62,977 bases of DNA from Caldilineaceae bacterium (GCA_022827195.1 JAJDTL010000012.1:1-62977), one strand, 5' to 3'; counted from the stretch's first letter, positions 49,306 to 59,214 are shown. Numbers and translations: made by a program. The notes: generated by a model from the sequence alone, not told the origin.

Positions 49306-51432
49306 TCAGCGGATTTCCGCCAACCGCAGCCGCGCCAGGGTCGTCTCCGCCTCCCACACGCCTACTTCGACAGTCGGTACCAGCGTCTCAAAGTCGTATA
49401 CCACCATCCGCAACTCGTAGTCTCCGGCTGGAAGTTCGGCCGGGAACGTCAAAAGCGCCGTCGTGTCGACCGGTTCTTCCCCCGACCAGTTGCCCGTGGG
49501 CTGATGAATCGGATTCCACAGCACACCGTCCTCCTGGAATGCCCTCTCGCCCTCGGCATTGTACAGGCGCAGGGAAATTGCATAGTCGATATTCAGCCCT
49601 GGCGCGACCTGCCATCGCATTGCCATCCACAATGGACGGCCACGTCCTAATTCGAGTGCACTCTGCACTGACATCTGCTCCGCGCCTTGGCCGAGCGCAA
49701 CCCCCTGCAATGCGATGCCGCCGTCATAGCCCACGGTCAGAGGTTCCGGCTCTTCATAAAAGTTCCAACTGCTGTCCAGGGCGATATCAGTGTAGTTGTG
49801 CACGTGAAAATCAGGGTGTTCCTCGCTGCCCTGGTAGCGCCCATATTTGCTCAAAAGAAAGGAGAAGCGCCCGGTATCTTCCTCAACTCCGGCAACGCCG
49901 GCTTTCCACTGCACAACCTTTGACGTGGACAGACTCTCGGCTGCCCTCAACGCGGTCTCGACCTCTCGCGCCAGGCCCGGCGAGCTTGGGTGCAGAAGAT
50001 GCACCGGCGAATCGCCCTGGTACAGATATTGAAAACTGTATGGGCTGTGGTAGGTAGGTATTAGGTAAACGCTACCTGAGCTGGACGGCAGCTCGTTCAG
50101 AACACGGGCCAACTCTATCCACTCCAGGTCGTACGCGTCGCCCATCTCGGGAACCGCCACCCACCTCTCAAAGTAGGTGCGAAAGCTCATGGTACCCTGC
50201 GCCACAATCAGACTACCGACTACAGCTGCCACCAGCACGGTAAACCTGCTCCCGCTCTCCCGGAAGTAACGCTCCTTAAAAAAAACGTACGCTTCCGACA
50301 AGCCGACGCCTATGAGCAGATATACGGCCGGTGCCGCTCCGATCATACGCAGGAAGTGGGGAACCACATTATCCCTCGACAACAATGCGGGCAACATAAG
50401 AATCCCGAGCCAGAGAAGCAACAGACGACAGACCGGACGGCTCTTCCACCTAAGCATTGCCATCCCTACGCCTAGCCAGAAAAGAAGCGCCTCATACGGA
50501 TTCAATAGTGGCTGGCCGGGAAAATTGTGCCGCATACTCGGGTCGCCGCGAAAGCCAAATGACATCATATGGTCCCACGCGTTGCTTCCGAACGCCACCA
50601 GGGAGGCTGCCAGTCCATGATCAGGCCTCAGTACCAGCAGCTGGTTGCTGCGCATTACAAAATGGTCTGGGTGCACAGCAAAGTGGATCAGGATCGGTGT
50701 GGCGACGATAACCGCGACCCCTAGGAAAAGGCCTGCAAACGGCAGGTTTGCGCGCACCTTCTCCTTGGTGAAATTGCCAAGAGGCGGCAGAAAACTGAGG
50801 CCGAAGAGGAGGAAGAGAAATGGCACGAAACGCGACGGCGTATATGTGTATGGCAACAGCCCGGCGCACACACCCGCCAGCACGACCCTCCACCGGCTCT
50901 TCTCGGTCCATCCTCGCCAAAGCAGCGCAAGGCAGAGACATAGCAGCAGCGGCAGAAAATTACCCCTGAATGCCGTGCGTCCAAGAACGATCTGTGCAAT
51001 TGATACAGCCAGGAGACCCGCGCTTACCCCGCCAATCAACAGCCCGCGCCAAGGTGTGCTGCGCCCGTCTTCATCCCGACCAAAAAGAGTGTTCCCCAAC
51101 CAAAAGACGGCAAGAACCGTCCCTGTGCTGGCCAGCGCGGCTGGTAGGCGAACCGCCAACATCGTGCGGCCCAGAAGCGAGGTGGTCAGCGCTACCGCAT
51201 AGATTATCATTCCTGCTCGGCCATAGTCATCAGGGAAAAAGACTGCATGTTCTCCTCGCAGCACCTGGAGAGCATTCACGCCGTGAATCCCTTCAGTGAG
51301 ATAGAGCCCAGGGGGGATTTCAGATAGAAGGTGAAGTCGCAGCATCACGGCTGCCAGTCCAAGCGCAGTCACAAGCCCGCCTGTAACAACCGTTATCAAC
51401 GCTGGACGATACTGTCGAAAATTTCTTTTCAA
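49306..51432 (-). CDS. GT39-like (GT-C) membrane glycosyltransferase, copy with altered catalytic motif
   Basis: The product (708 residues from the TTG at 51432) has about a dozen N-terminal transmembrane helices. The first extracytoplasmic loop has IPPGLYLTEGIHGVNALQVLRGEHAVFF, followed by the arrangement of PMT/ArnT-type polyprenyl-phosphate-sugar transferases. A large C-terminal beta domain follows (VYDFETLVPTVEVGVWEAETTLARLRL). The loop Asp of the DE motif in its paralogue at 51557 (AFDEG) is Thr here (T46, YLTEG), so activity may be lost or altered. The two proteins are clear tandem duplicates, 124 nt apart. Confidence 0.75.
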   Translation of the reverse strand: MKRNFRQYRPALITVVTGGLVTALGLAAVMLRLHLLSEIPPGLYLTEGIHGVNALQVLRGEHAVFFPDDYGRAGMIIYAVALTTSLLGRTMLAVRLPAALASTGTVLAVFWLGNTLFGRDEDGRSTPWRGLLIGGVSAGLLAVSIAQIVLGRTAFRGNFLPLLLCLCLALLWRGWTEKSRWRVVLAGVCAGLLPYTYTPSRFVPFLFLLFGLSFLPPLGNFTKEKVRANLPFAGLFLGVAVIVATPILIHFAVHPDHFVMRSNQLLVLRPDHGLAASLVAFGSNAWDHMMSFGFRGDPSMRHNFPGQPLLNPYEALLFWLGVGMAMLRWKSRPVCRLLLLWLGILMLPALLSRDNVVPHFLRMIGAAPAVYLLIGVGLSEAYVFFKERYFRESGSRFTVLVAAVVGSLIVAQGTMSFRTYFERWVAVPEMGDAYDLEWIELARVLNELPSSSGSVYLIPTYHSPYSFQYLYQGDSPVHLLHPSSPGLAREVETALRAAESLSTSKVVQWKAGVAGVEEDTGRFSFLLSKYGRYQGSEEHPDFHVHNYTDIALDSSWNFYEEPEPLTVGYDGGIALQGVALGQGAEQMSVQSALELGRGRPLWMAMRWQVAPGLNIDYAISLRLYNAEGERAFQEDGVLWNPIHQPTGNWSGEEPVDTTALLTFPAELPAGDYELRMVVYDFETLVPTVEVGVWEAETTLARLRLAEIR

Positions 51433-51556
51433 ATCGGACGGCCCGCCGAAGACCCTATGCCAGACAATCCTTGTTCCCTTACCTTTCTTTCGTTCTTTTC
51501 ACCCGGGGGCAACTCGCATAGACGGCCTTGACCGTTGCCTTTGGGAGGGCTTCCAG

Positions 51557-53785
51557 TCACCGAACACTCTTTAGTCGCAATTGCGCCAAGGTAATCTCCG
51601 GTTCCCACACACCTATCTCGACAGTCGGCACCTGCGTCTCAAAGTCGTATACCACCATCCGCAGCTCGAACTCGTCAGCCGGAAGTTCAGCCGGGAAGGC
51701 CAGAAGACTCACCGTGTCGACCAGTTCCTCTCCGGGCCAGTCGCTCGTGGGCAAATGACGCGGACTCCACAGGACAATGTCCTCCTGAAATGCCCTTTCG
51801 CCCTCAATATTGTACAGGCGCAGGGATATCGCATACTTGACGTCCAGTCCGGGATCTGTCTGCCACCGTAGTACCATCCACATGGGGAGGGCCCGCCTAA
51901 GGCTGAGCGACTGTCGGGATGACATCTGTTCTCCGCCCTGCCCCAAAGCAAGCCCCTGCAGCGAGATGCCGCCATCGAAATCCACGGCCAGCGGCTCAAG
52001 CTGTTCAAAGAATGTCCAGGGGCGATCAAGAGCGATATCTGAGTAACTGTGGATACGAAAGTACGGGTATTCTTCAAGACCCCGGTATCGTCCATATTTT
52101 CCTAATAATAGAGCAATGCGGCCAGGGTCCTCCCCAATCCAAGCAGCCTTGCCCTGCCACTCAATAACCTTCACGGTGGAGACGCTTTCGGCCAATGCCA
52201 GTAGCGGTTCGATCTCCTCCGCCAAGTTGGGAGCGGCCGGATGGTACAGGTGGGCCGGCGACGCGCCCTGATACAGATACCTGAAACTGTAAGGGTGCTG
52301 AGAATTTGGGACCAGGTAGACCGTGCCGTCATCAGACGGTAGCGCGTTAAGTACCCGAGTCAGATCTATCCACGGAACCTCGTATGCCCTGAACAAGCCC
52401 GGGTGAGACGCCCACTCATGGAAATATGTGCGATAGGTCCTCACGCCGTGGATTATGAACGCCCCGCCAATCACCGCACACACGATGAAGGCGACGCCGG
52501 TCTGTTTTTTGGAAGAGATCCGCTTCGCGCGCTGCGGCAAAGCGCGACAAGACCCCCTGAGGAGCTGAATCGCTTCGTGCGTACCAACACCTATGAAAAG
52601 ATAGACGGCCGGCACAGCTCCCATCATGCGCATAGGATTGGGGCCCCAGGCGTCAGGATCTTTGCTTAGTATCGCCGGAAGGATCATGATTCCTAGCCAG
52701 AGAATCAACAGACGGTACGGAGGCCACCGCTGCCATCGCCACAAGGCTACCACCATGCCAATCCCAAAAAATGATGTTTCCCACTTGCTCAGCAATGGCA
52801 GTCCGGGAAAATTGTAATGCAAACCTGAGTGCCCTTGTACACCAAAGTTTAGTACATATATCCACACATTGCGCGCGAAAGCCCCCAGGAAGTCGCCCTG
52901 ATTGTGAATCGGATCAAATAGGGAGATCCGACCACTGTGCGAAAACAGATGCTCCGGATGTTGAGCGAAGTGGACTAAATTGGGCGCCGCCACCAACCCC
53001 GCTACACCGAGAAAGAGGCCGACCCGCGGCAACTCAACTCGGACTCTTTCCAATGTGACGGAACCCAAAGGCAGCAGAAGACTGCCTCCAAACATCAGAA
53101 ACAGAATCGGCGTGACATACGCCGCAACATATGTGTACGAAAGCAGCCCAAAACATACCCCTGCCAGTACAATGCGCCACCGGTTCCGTTTCGTCCAGCC
53201 CTGCCAGAGCAGACCAAGACACACGGCAAGCAGGAGAGACATATAGGTGGGTTCGTTGTAGGACGATCGTCCAGCGACCGTTTGACCAATCGATACCGCG
53301 AGCAGACCTGCCCCAACCCCGCCAATCAGCAGGCCGCGCCAGGGTGTAGCTCGCCCACTTTCGTCTCTTCCATAGAAGATACGTCCCAACCAGAACACGA
53401 CAAATACGATACCAGCGCTGCCCAATGCCGTGGGCAAATGCATCGCCAGTAGCGTGCGCCCCGCAAAATATGTGGATATCGCCAGCACATATGGGGCCCA
53501 TGCTTGGCGTCCATAATCCACTGGGAAGTAGACTGCGTGCTCTCCTTGCAGGACCTTGAGAGCCAGCGCGCCATGTACACCCTCATCAAATGCAAGACCA
53601 GGCGGGATCTCGCCTAAGCGCTTGAAACGCAATAGCAGTACTACAAACGCCAATGCTAACAGGACACCCGCCGCCGCAAGGTTTAGATAGAGTTGTTCTC
53701 GTCCGCCAAGATTGTTGAGGCATTCTGTTCGCTGCGACCGTGATGCCGAATTAGCCACTCCCCTATCAACTTGACCCTTGTTCAT
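51557..53785 (-). CDS. GT39-like (GT-C) membrane glycosyltransferase, probably active copy
   Basis: The 742-residue product has the same architecture as its neighbour: multiple N-terminal membrane helices, first loop IPPGLAFDEGVHGALALKVLQGEHAVYF with the catalytic-type D67-E68 pair, and a C-terminal soluble domain ending VYDFETQVPTVEIGVWEPEITLAQLRL. GT39/GT-C enzymes transfer sugars from polyprenyl-phosphate carriers outside the membrane; donor and acceptor are unknown. Its ATG lies inside the end of the histidine kinase gene (20-nt overlap), so the kinase and this gene are translationally coupled. Confidence 0.78.
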   Translation of the reverse strand: MNKGQVDRGVANSASRSQRTECLNNLGGREQLYLNLAAAGVLLALAFVVLLLRFKRLGEIPPGLAFDEGVHGALALKVLQGEHAVYFPVDYGRQAWAPYVLAISTYFAGRTLLAMHLPTALGSAGIVFVVFWLGRIFYGRDESGRATPWRGLLIGGVGAGLLAVSIGQTVAGRSSYNEPTYMSLLLAVCLGLLWQGWTKRNRWRIVLAGVCFGLLSYTYVAAYVTPILFLMFGGSLLLPLGSVTLERVRVELPRVGLFLGVAGLVAAPNLVHFAQHPEHLFSHSGRISLFDPIHNQGDFLGAFARNVWIYVLNFGVQGHSGLHYNFPGLPLLSKWETSFFGIGMVVALWRWQRWPPYRLLILWLGIMILPAILSKDPDAWGPNPMRMMGAVPAVYLFIGVGTHEAIQLLRGSCRALPQRAKRISSKKQTGVAFIVCAVIGGAFIIHGVRTYRTYFHEWASHPGLFRAYEVPWIDLTRVLNALPSDDGTVYLVPNSQHPYSFRYLYQGASPAHLYHPAAPNLAEEIEPLLALAESVSTVKVIEWQGKAAWIGEDPGRIALLLGKYGRYRGLEEYPYFRIHSYSDIALDRPWTFFEQLEPLAVDFDGGISLQGLALGQGGEQMSSRQSLSLRRALPMWMVLRWQTDPGLDVKYAISLRLYNIEGERAFQEDIVLWSPRHLPTSDWPGEELVDTVSLLAFPAELPADEFELRMVVYDFETQVPTVEIGVWEPEITLAQLRLKSVR

Positions 53786-55511
53786 TCATCTCGTCCACAG
53801 GCAGCGCCACAAAAGCGGTTGTGCCTTTCTTCGCGTCGCTGCGCACCCATACCTCCCCTTGATGCGCCTCGACGATCGCATTGATCAAAAACAGGCCGAG
53901 ACCGGCGCCCGCCGTTGAGCGGCGCAGCCCGCTGTCGACTCGGTAGTACCGCTCGAATATCCTGGGCAGCTCTCTTGCCGGAATGCCGATGCCCTCGTCC
54001 GCCACATAGAGGACAACCCGCCCACCCCCGCTATGCTCCTCAGCTTTCTCCTCCCAACCGCCAATACGAATGTCACCGCCGTCCGGCGAATACTTGATGG
54101 CGTTGCTGAGAAGATTGGTAAACACTTGGCGCAACCGCTCCTCATCGCCAAATACAATCGGCAGGTCAAGCGGCAGATCCACCATAATCCGGTGTCCGTC
54201 GGTCTGCGTTCGGTAATCTTGCGCGATCCGTTCCAGCAACCGCTGCACGTTGACTTCGGAGCGCTCTAGTTTCAGACCGCCCGCCTGTATACGGCTGACG
54301 TCCAGCAGATTGTTGATCAGCGACTCCAAGCGGTCCGCCTCCTCTTCAATAACCTCCAGGCTCTGCCGGGCCGTATCCGCATCCCAGGCCGCGTCGGGCC
54401 GCGCCAGCGTCTGGGCATACCCCTTGATCAGCGACACAGGCGTCTTCAACTCGTGACTGATGATCGAGGTGAAGGTCGACTTCATCTCCTCTTCTTCCCG
54501 AAATCGGGTAATGTCCACGACATTCGCAATAACATTCACCAGCCGGTTTTCTTCATCCTTCACCGGTACAAAGGTTACCGAAACTGAGATTCGGCCTCCG
54601 TCCGACGAAGCCAAGTCTCCCTCGCACTGCGCACCTTCTTCCGGCAAGGACATCACATCGAAATCTGCGCTGCAAACTTCCTCTCCATGCACATTCACCA
54701 ACGGCAACACCTTCTCGCACATCAGGCCGACCGCCTCGTTCGACGGTACGCCCGTCATCACTGACAATGGCTCGTTGATGACCTCCACCTGTCTGTTCGG
54801 CGCCAAAATCATCATGCCGTTCACGCTGTTCTGAACAATCATCGTCAGCCGATTGCGCTCTGTCGCCATCTGCTGGTAGAGCCGCGCGTTGCGCACGGCA
54901 ATCGCGGCCTGATCGGCAAACCCCTGCAAAAACTCCCAGTCCAGAGGAGAAAAGGGCGAGTCTCCTCGAAAAAGATAGATTACGCCGAGCAGGTCCTCCT
55001 CAAATAGCAAAGGCAGCCCGATCACCTGCCCCAGCTCATTGCCCAATGCCGACTCCACCTCCCGTACGCGGCGTTCCATTTCCTGATGGTAACGCTCACC
55101 CAGAGAAAGAATGGGCGTTCCCGAATATCCCTTTGCCCATTCATCGGACAACACCGTATCGCCCGACTCCTCCTCCGCCTGGCTCTCCTCTGATAGCGGC
55201 CACGTCTGAGGCGCAATCTTCAACAACGGGCGAAAGGCGGGCAAAAGCTGTCTTGGTATTCCATACGCCGCCCGAATGCGAAAGGGCTCATCATCCTCCA
55301 CCATACTTTGCCCGTCTGCCAGGGGTACGGCCGCGGCCGCATCGTCCAGAACAATCAGCCCGGCCGGCGCGGCCAGCATCGCCGCCGCACTCTCGAGGAT
55401 CAACCGCAATAGGCTCGGCAGATCCAGACGCGACGTCATCGCTCGCGTAATACGCAACAGGTACTCCCGCTGACGCAACTGATACGTTGCCATCAGCGCT
55501 GGAACGTTCAT
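53766..55511 (-). CDS. Sensor histidine kinase (GAF-PAS-HisKA-HATPase), without response regulator
   Basis: The 581-residue product has a GAF domain (about 10-215), a PAS domain (NRLTMIVQNSVNGMMILAPN onward), a HisKA dimerisation helix with phospho-acceptor His near 350 (SIISHELKTPVSLIKGYAQTL), and a HATPase with VFTNLLSNAIKYSPDGG (N box), ADEGIGIP (G1) and GAGLGLFLINAIVEAHQGEVWV (G2). It lacks membrane helices, so the signal is sensed in the cytoplasm. No response regulator gene is adjacent. It overlaps the next gene by 20 nt. A promoter ends 6 nt before its ATG, and no Shine-Dalgarno sequence is present. Confidence 0.93.
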   Translation of the reverse strand: MNVPALMATYQLRQREYLLRITRAMTSRLDLPSLLRLILESAAAMLAAPAGLIVLDDAAAAVPLADGQSMVEDDEPFRIRAAYGIPRQLLPAFRPLLKIAPQTWPLSEESQAEEESGDTVLSDEWAKGYSGTPILSLGERYHQEMERRVREVESALGNELGQVIGLPLLFEEDLLGVIYLFRGDSPFSPLDWEFLQGFADQAAIAVRNARLYQQMATERNRLTMIVQNSVNGMMILAPNRQVEVINEPLSVMTGVPSNEAVGLMCEKVLPLVNVHGEEVCSADFDVMSLPEEGAQCEGDLASSDGGRISVSVTFVPVKDEENRLVNVIANVVDITRFREEEEMKSTFTSIISHELKTPVSLIKGYAQTLARPDAAWDADTARQSLEVIEEEADRLESLINNLLDVSRIQAGGLKLERSEVNVQRLLERIAQDYRTQTDGHRIMVDLPLDLPIVFGDEERLRQVFTNLLSNAIKYSPDGGDIRIGGWEEKAEEHSGGGRVVLYVADEGIGIPARELPRIFERYYRVDSGLRRSTAGAGLGLFLINAIVEAHQGEVWVRSDAKKGTTAFVALPVDEMNEQGSS

Positions 55512-55517
55512 GATCGA

Positions 55518-55546
55518 AACATAGCAGAGCGGGGTAGGAAAGTCAA
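55518..55546 (-). promoter_or_regulatory. Strong promoter of the histidine kinase gene, leaderless spacing
   Basis: On the minus strand TTGACT (55546-55541), 17 nt, then TATGTT (55523-55518) with a TG extension. The ATG begins 6 nt after the -10 box. Confidence 0.65.
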
Positions 55547-55650
55547 CGAATCCCGAGAAAAATATCTAGAGGACCGATGGAGGAACGGAAAAAGAGGACG
55601 CTACTCGGATCGAGCTTAACAGATTTGCAACCGGCCAATAGTCTTTCAGC

Positions 55651-57426
55651 CTATTTCTCTTCAATCATGTAGACAACGCCATCACCATAGCCGAGTACGT
55701 ACGCATTGCCGTCTTCGTCTTCGCCTATGCCGCTGACCGGAACGGTGCCTTTGATCAGCAGCAAGCTTTTCCACTCCTGTTGTGAATCCGCGTCAGAACG
55801 CCGTAGACCCCAAATCCGCCCACTACAGAAGTCGGCAAATATGAGTAGGCCTTGCAGACGCGAAATGGTCCCCCGATAGACAACGCCGCCAACGACGGCA
55901 CACCCTAGAGAGTGATCATATTCGGCGACCGGAGTGTCAATGCCCTCTGCACTGCAGGGTATGGACGAGAATCTGTAGCACCTGTTGCCTTCCATAATGA
56001 ACCAGCCGTAGTTCTCACCGCCGCCGCTGGATGCAGGCTGTATATTAATCTCCTCGTGTTCGGCTTGACCCACGTCGAGGACAAAAAGATCATTGGTCAA
56101 CTTATCAAATACTAGCCCCCACGAGTTCCGCAATCCGAGCGCCCAGATTTCGTCGCGGTAGCCGTCAGCATTTTTGAATGGGTTGTCAGGAGGAATACCA
56201 TAGGGCTTGACGCCCGACTCCACGTCGATACGCAGAATTTTGCCCAGCAAAGTACTGGGATCTTGTGATACTTCGGCGTGAGCAGTTGGATGGCCTCCGT
56301 CCCCGCTGCTGATGTAAAGATAGCCATCCTGCGGTCCAAATGCCAGGGGACCTCCAAAATGGCCCCCTTGTGGCCGGTCAATGGTGAGCAGAATCTCCTC
56401 GCTGTCAGGATCGGCTCTGTCAGGGTCGGTGGTGGTCCGGAAGCGGCTGATGACAACATTGCTATCCACATTCGCGTAACTTACGTAGAAATGCTGCCCA
56501 GCAGCATAGGATGGCGGAAAGGCAACATGGAGAAGCCCTGCTTCTCCGCAGCATGTAACACGGTCCGAAATATCCAGAAAGGGCGCATCACTGCCATTAG
56601 CTGTCTCCCTGGGGCTGCCGCCTTCCTCAACTTCGGATTGTTCAGATAAGATGGGGTCAACTTGGCCCGGCATGCCGTCGTTTCTGAAGATCCTGATGCG
56701 CCCTTCCTGTTCAACCACGAACAGACGTCCACTGCCGTCGCCGGCATGCGTAACCTGTACAGGCATCCCCAGCCCAGTGGCTACCGGGACCAGCTCGACG
56801 AGCGGCATCGCCTCCTCACCAACAGCATCGCCGGACAGTGAACCAAAGACCTTTACCTCCCGCCAAGCTACCCAACTCGGGCTGTGAAGAGTAAGAACAA
56901 AGACCTCGTCAACTTTGCGTGGCGGATCAATGGACAAGTCTATCGTTTGTCCATCTTCCGTGTAGACGTTTCTGAAACGCCGATAAAGTGTCCGTACGCC
57001 GGAAGCATCTCCCAGCCAGACTTCATGTGTCGAAGGACCAGCCGGCGCTTGTGTGATAACAAGCTGTATTCTGTTCACTAGGTAGAGATCATCAAACTTC
57101 ACCGAGAACCACTGAGGTGCAAACTGCTGCGAATTCCAGATCGAATCAGGATCTCCGTCAATCGCCAAGCCTGCGAGATCCGTATCAACCGCCAGTTTGC
57201 CGAGTTCATCCCTCGTAGAGCCTCGCCCGATTCCCAGAAGCGCGACGTTTTCCCCTGCCGGCACGGGCGGCGCGACGGTGACAGTTGCCGGAATTGCAGA
57301 AGCAGTAGGCGCTGAAACGGCCGGCAGATTCTCTGGCCTTGATTTACAAGCCACTGCCGCCAAGAGAGCAAGCAATACCGCTGCCCACTGCCCTACACTA
57401 CCCAGATCTGCGAAGCGGTAACGCAT
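55651..57426 (-). CDS. Lipoprotein with discoidin-like domain and PQQ-type sugar dehydrogenase (copy 2)
   Basis: The 591-residue product has a lipoprotein signal (LLALLAAVAC). An approximately 135-residue discoidin-like sandwich follows (IDGDPDSIWNSQQFAPQWFSVKFDDLYLVNRIQLVIT). The C-terminal six-bladed propeller is of the soluble aldose/glucose-sorbosone dehydrogenase family (VTHAGDGSGRLFVVEQEGRIRIF, CCGEAGLLHVAFPP, GGHFGGPLAFGPQDGYLYISSGDGG, LGLRNSWGLVFD, GGGENYGWFIMEGN). The His in GGHFGG aligns with the general-base His of this family. It differs from its paralogue by an inserted acidic loop before APFLDIS. It is 30 nt downstream of that gene; both are likely exported oxidoreductases or ligand binders. 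Confidence 0.85.
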   Translation of the reverse strand: MRYRFADLGSVGQWAAVLLALLAAVACKSRPENLPAVSAPTASAIPATVTVAPPVPAGENVALLGIGRGSTRDELGKLAVDTDLAGLAIDGDPDSIWNSQQFAPQWFSVKFDDLYLVNRIQLVITQAPAGPSTHEVWLGDASGVRTLYRRFRNVYTEDGQTIDLSIDPPRKVDEVFVLTLHSPSWVAWREVKVFGSLSGDAVGEEAMPLVELVPVATGLGMPVQVTHAGDGSGRLFVVEQEGRIRIFRNDGMPGQVDPILSEQSEVEEGGSPRETANGSDAPFLDISDRVTCCGEAGLLHVAFPPSYAAGQHFYVSYANVDSNVVISRFRTTTDPDRADPDSEEILLTIDRPQGGHFGGPLAFGPQDGYLYISSGDGGHPTAHAEVSQDPSTLLGKILRIDVESGVKPYGIPPDNPFKNADGYRDEIWALGLRNSWGLVFDKLTNDLFVLDVGQAEHEEINIQPASSGGGENYGWFIMEGNRCYRFSSIPCSAEGIDTPVAEYDHSLGCAVVGGVVYRGTISRLQGLLIFADFCSGRIWGLRRSDADSQQEWKSLLLIKGTVPVSGIGEDEDGNAYVLGYGDGVVYMIEEK

Positions 57427-57456
57427 TCAAGAAATCCCCGTTGGACATCCGCCTTC

Positions 57457-59214
57457 CTAATCTGACCAAGAAATCGCTTGCCGACATTGCTGGCAATACG
57501 CTTGAGCTCTCTTACTCCGAGGGGTCCCTCCTTCGGCTAATTGTCCTTCCGACATCAGATAAATCGACCCATCCCCATAGCCGACGACATACACGTTGCC
57601 CTCTTCATCTTCGCCGATGGAACTGACCGGAAAGGGGGCATCAAAAAGAAGCCTGTTCTGCCACGCGCCTTCGACATCAGGATCCGGCCGCTCCAATGCC
57701 CAGACCATTCCATTGCAGAAATCAGCATACACAAAGACGCCTCGCAGATGCGGCGCACGTGTCCCACGGCTGACAGCCCCACCCACAACCACGCACCCCA
57801 TCGGACGACTGTATGTTGCAATTGGCATCGTGTACTCTGCCGCGCGACATGGCAAGGACGTACTCTCGAAGCATCTGTTTCCTTCCATCGCGTACCATCC
57901 GTAGTTCTCGCCGCCGGTGCTGGCCGCAGGCTGGAAGTTCACTTCTTCGCGGCTGGCGTGGCCCGCATCTGGAATATAGAGCGCGCCGGTCTCCTTGTCG
58001 AATGAGAATCCCCATGGGTTACGCAGACCATACGCCCATATTTCATCGCGAATGCCGTCATTCCCTGTGAACGGATTGCTGGGAGGAATTCCGTAAGGTC
58101 GAGCGCCCGACTCGACGTCGATCCGCAAAATCTTGCCCAGCAGATTGCTGAGGTCTTGCGCCCTCTCAGCGTGCCTGCCTGGCCGCCCGCCATCCCCGCT
58201 TCCGATATAGAGGTAGCCATCCTGCGGACCAAATGCCAGGGCCCCGCCATTGTGGCTTCTCTCCGGTTGCTCGATGACCAGCAGCACCTCCTCACTTTCG
58301 GGATCGGCCCTATCGGAATCAGCCAATGTGATGAAGCGGCTGATCACTGTGTGGCCATCAACATCCGTGTAACTTACATAAAAATGTCGCTTGACAGCGT
58401 ATTCGGGTGGGAATGCAACATTGAGCAGCCCCTGCTCGCCGCAGCAACTGACTTGCCCCGAGATATCAAGAAACGGAAGTTCGTTGATGACCCCGTCCCT
58501 GAGGATGCGAATTCGCCCCTTCTGTTCAACTACGAAAAGACGGCCGCTGCCGTCGCCGGCATGCGTAACCTGTACGGGCCGCTCCAACCCGGCAGCTGCC
58601 GGAACCAATTCGACCCGGGCCCTGTTTTCTTCACCATCAGCATGACCGGACAAGGTACCGAAAACATTTACCTCTCGCCAGGCAACCCAACTTGGGCTTT
58701 GTACCGTAAAGACGAAGACCTCGTTTAGATTGCGCGGCGGGTCGACTTGCACGTCCAGCGTCTGCCCGTCTTCCGTGTAAACGTTCCTGAACCGCTTGTG
58801 GAGGGTTGCCACGCCTGTAACATCTCGAAGCCACACCTCATGCGTTGTCGGACCGGCGGGCGACTGAGTGACAGTCAGCTGTATCCTGTCGACCAGGTAG
58901 AAATCATCAAGCTGTACCGAGAACCACTGCGGCGCAAACTGATGAGAATTCCAGAACGTATCGGGATCGCCATCTAGTGCCCGGCGAATCATCTCAGTAT
59001 CGACTGCCAGCTCGCCGTGTTCATCTCTTGTAGAGGCGACGCCGCTTCCCTGAAGTGCAACGTTTTCTCTCAATGGAACGGCAGTTGCAACGGGGGCAGG
59101 CTGCCCTTTGTCTGTCACGACTGCACCGGTTTCACGAGGATCTGGTAACGGTACACAGGCAGCGGCAGCCAGAGCCAGCAGCCCGGCTGCAAGGGCGCAA
59201 GCTTGTCTCATCAT
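57457..59214 (-). CDS. Lipoprotein with discoidin-like domain and PQQ-type sugar dehydrogenase (copy 1)
   Basis: The 585-residue product is a tandem paralogue of the next gene. It has a lipobox (LALAAAACVP), a discoidin-like domain (LDGDPDTFWNSHQFAPQWFSVQLDDFYLVDRIQLTVT), and a sugar-dehydrogenase-type propeller (HAGDGSGRLFVVEQKGRIRIL, LPFLDISGQVSCCGEQGLLNVAFPP, RSHNGGALAFGPQDGYLYIGSGDGG, YGLRNPWGFSFD, GGENYGWYAMEGN). The family oxidises sugars with PQQ and passes electrons to unknown acceptors; PQQ biosynthesis genes are not in the window, so activity depends on PQQ from elsewhere. It starts 15 nt after the cdd stop codon, suggesting one operon. Confidence 0.86.
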   Translation of the reverse strand: MMRQACALAAGLLALAAAACVPLPDPRETGAVVTDKGQPAPVATAVPLRENVALQGSGVASTRDEHGELAVDTEMIRRALDGDPDTFWNSHQFAPQWFSVQLDDFYLVDRIQLTVTQSPAGPTTHEVWLRDVTGVATLHKRFRNVYTEDGQTLDVQVDPPRNLNEVFVFTVQSPSWVAWREVNVFGTLSGHADGEENRARVELVPAAAGLERPVQVTHAGDGSGRLFVVEQKGRIRILRDGVINELPFLDISGQVSCCGEQGLLNVAFPPEYAVKRHFYVSYTDVDGHTVISRFITLADSDRADPESEEVLLVIEQPERSHNGGALAFGPQDGYLYIGSGDGGRPGRHAERAQDLSNLLGKILRIDVESGARPYGIPPSNPFTGNDGIRDEIWAYGLRNPWGFSFDKETGALYIPDAGHASREEVNFQPAASTGGENYGWYAMEGNRCFESTSLPCRAAEYTMPIATYSRPMGCVVVGGAVSRGTRAPHLRGVFVYADFCNGMVWALERPDPDVEGAWQNRLLFDAPFPVSSIGEDEEGNVYVVGYGDGSIYLMSEGQLAEGGTPRSKRAQAYCQQCRQAISWSD

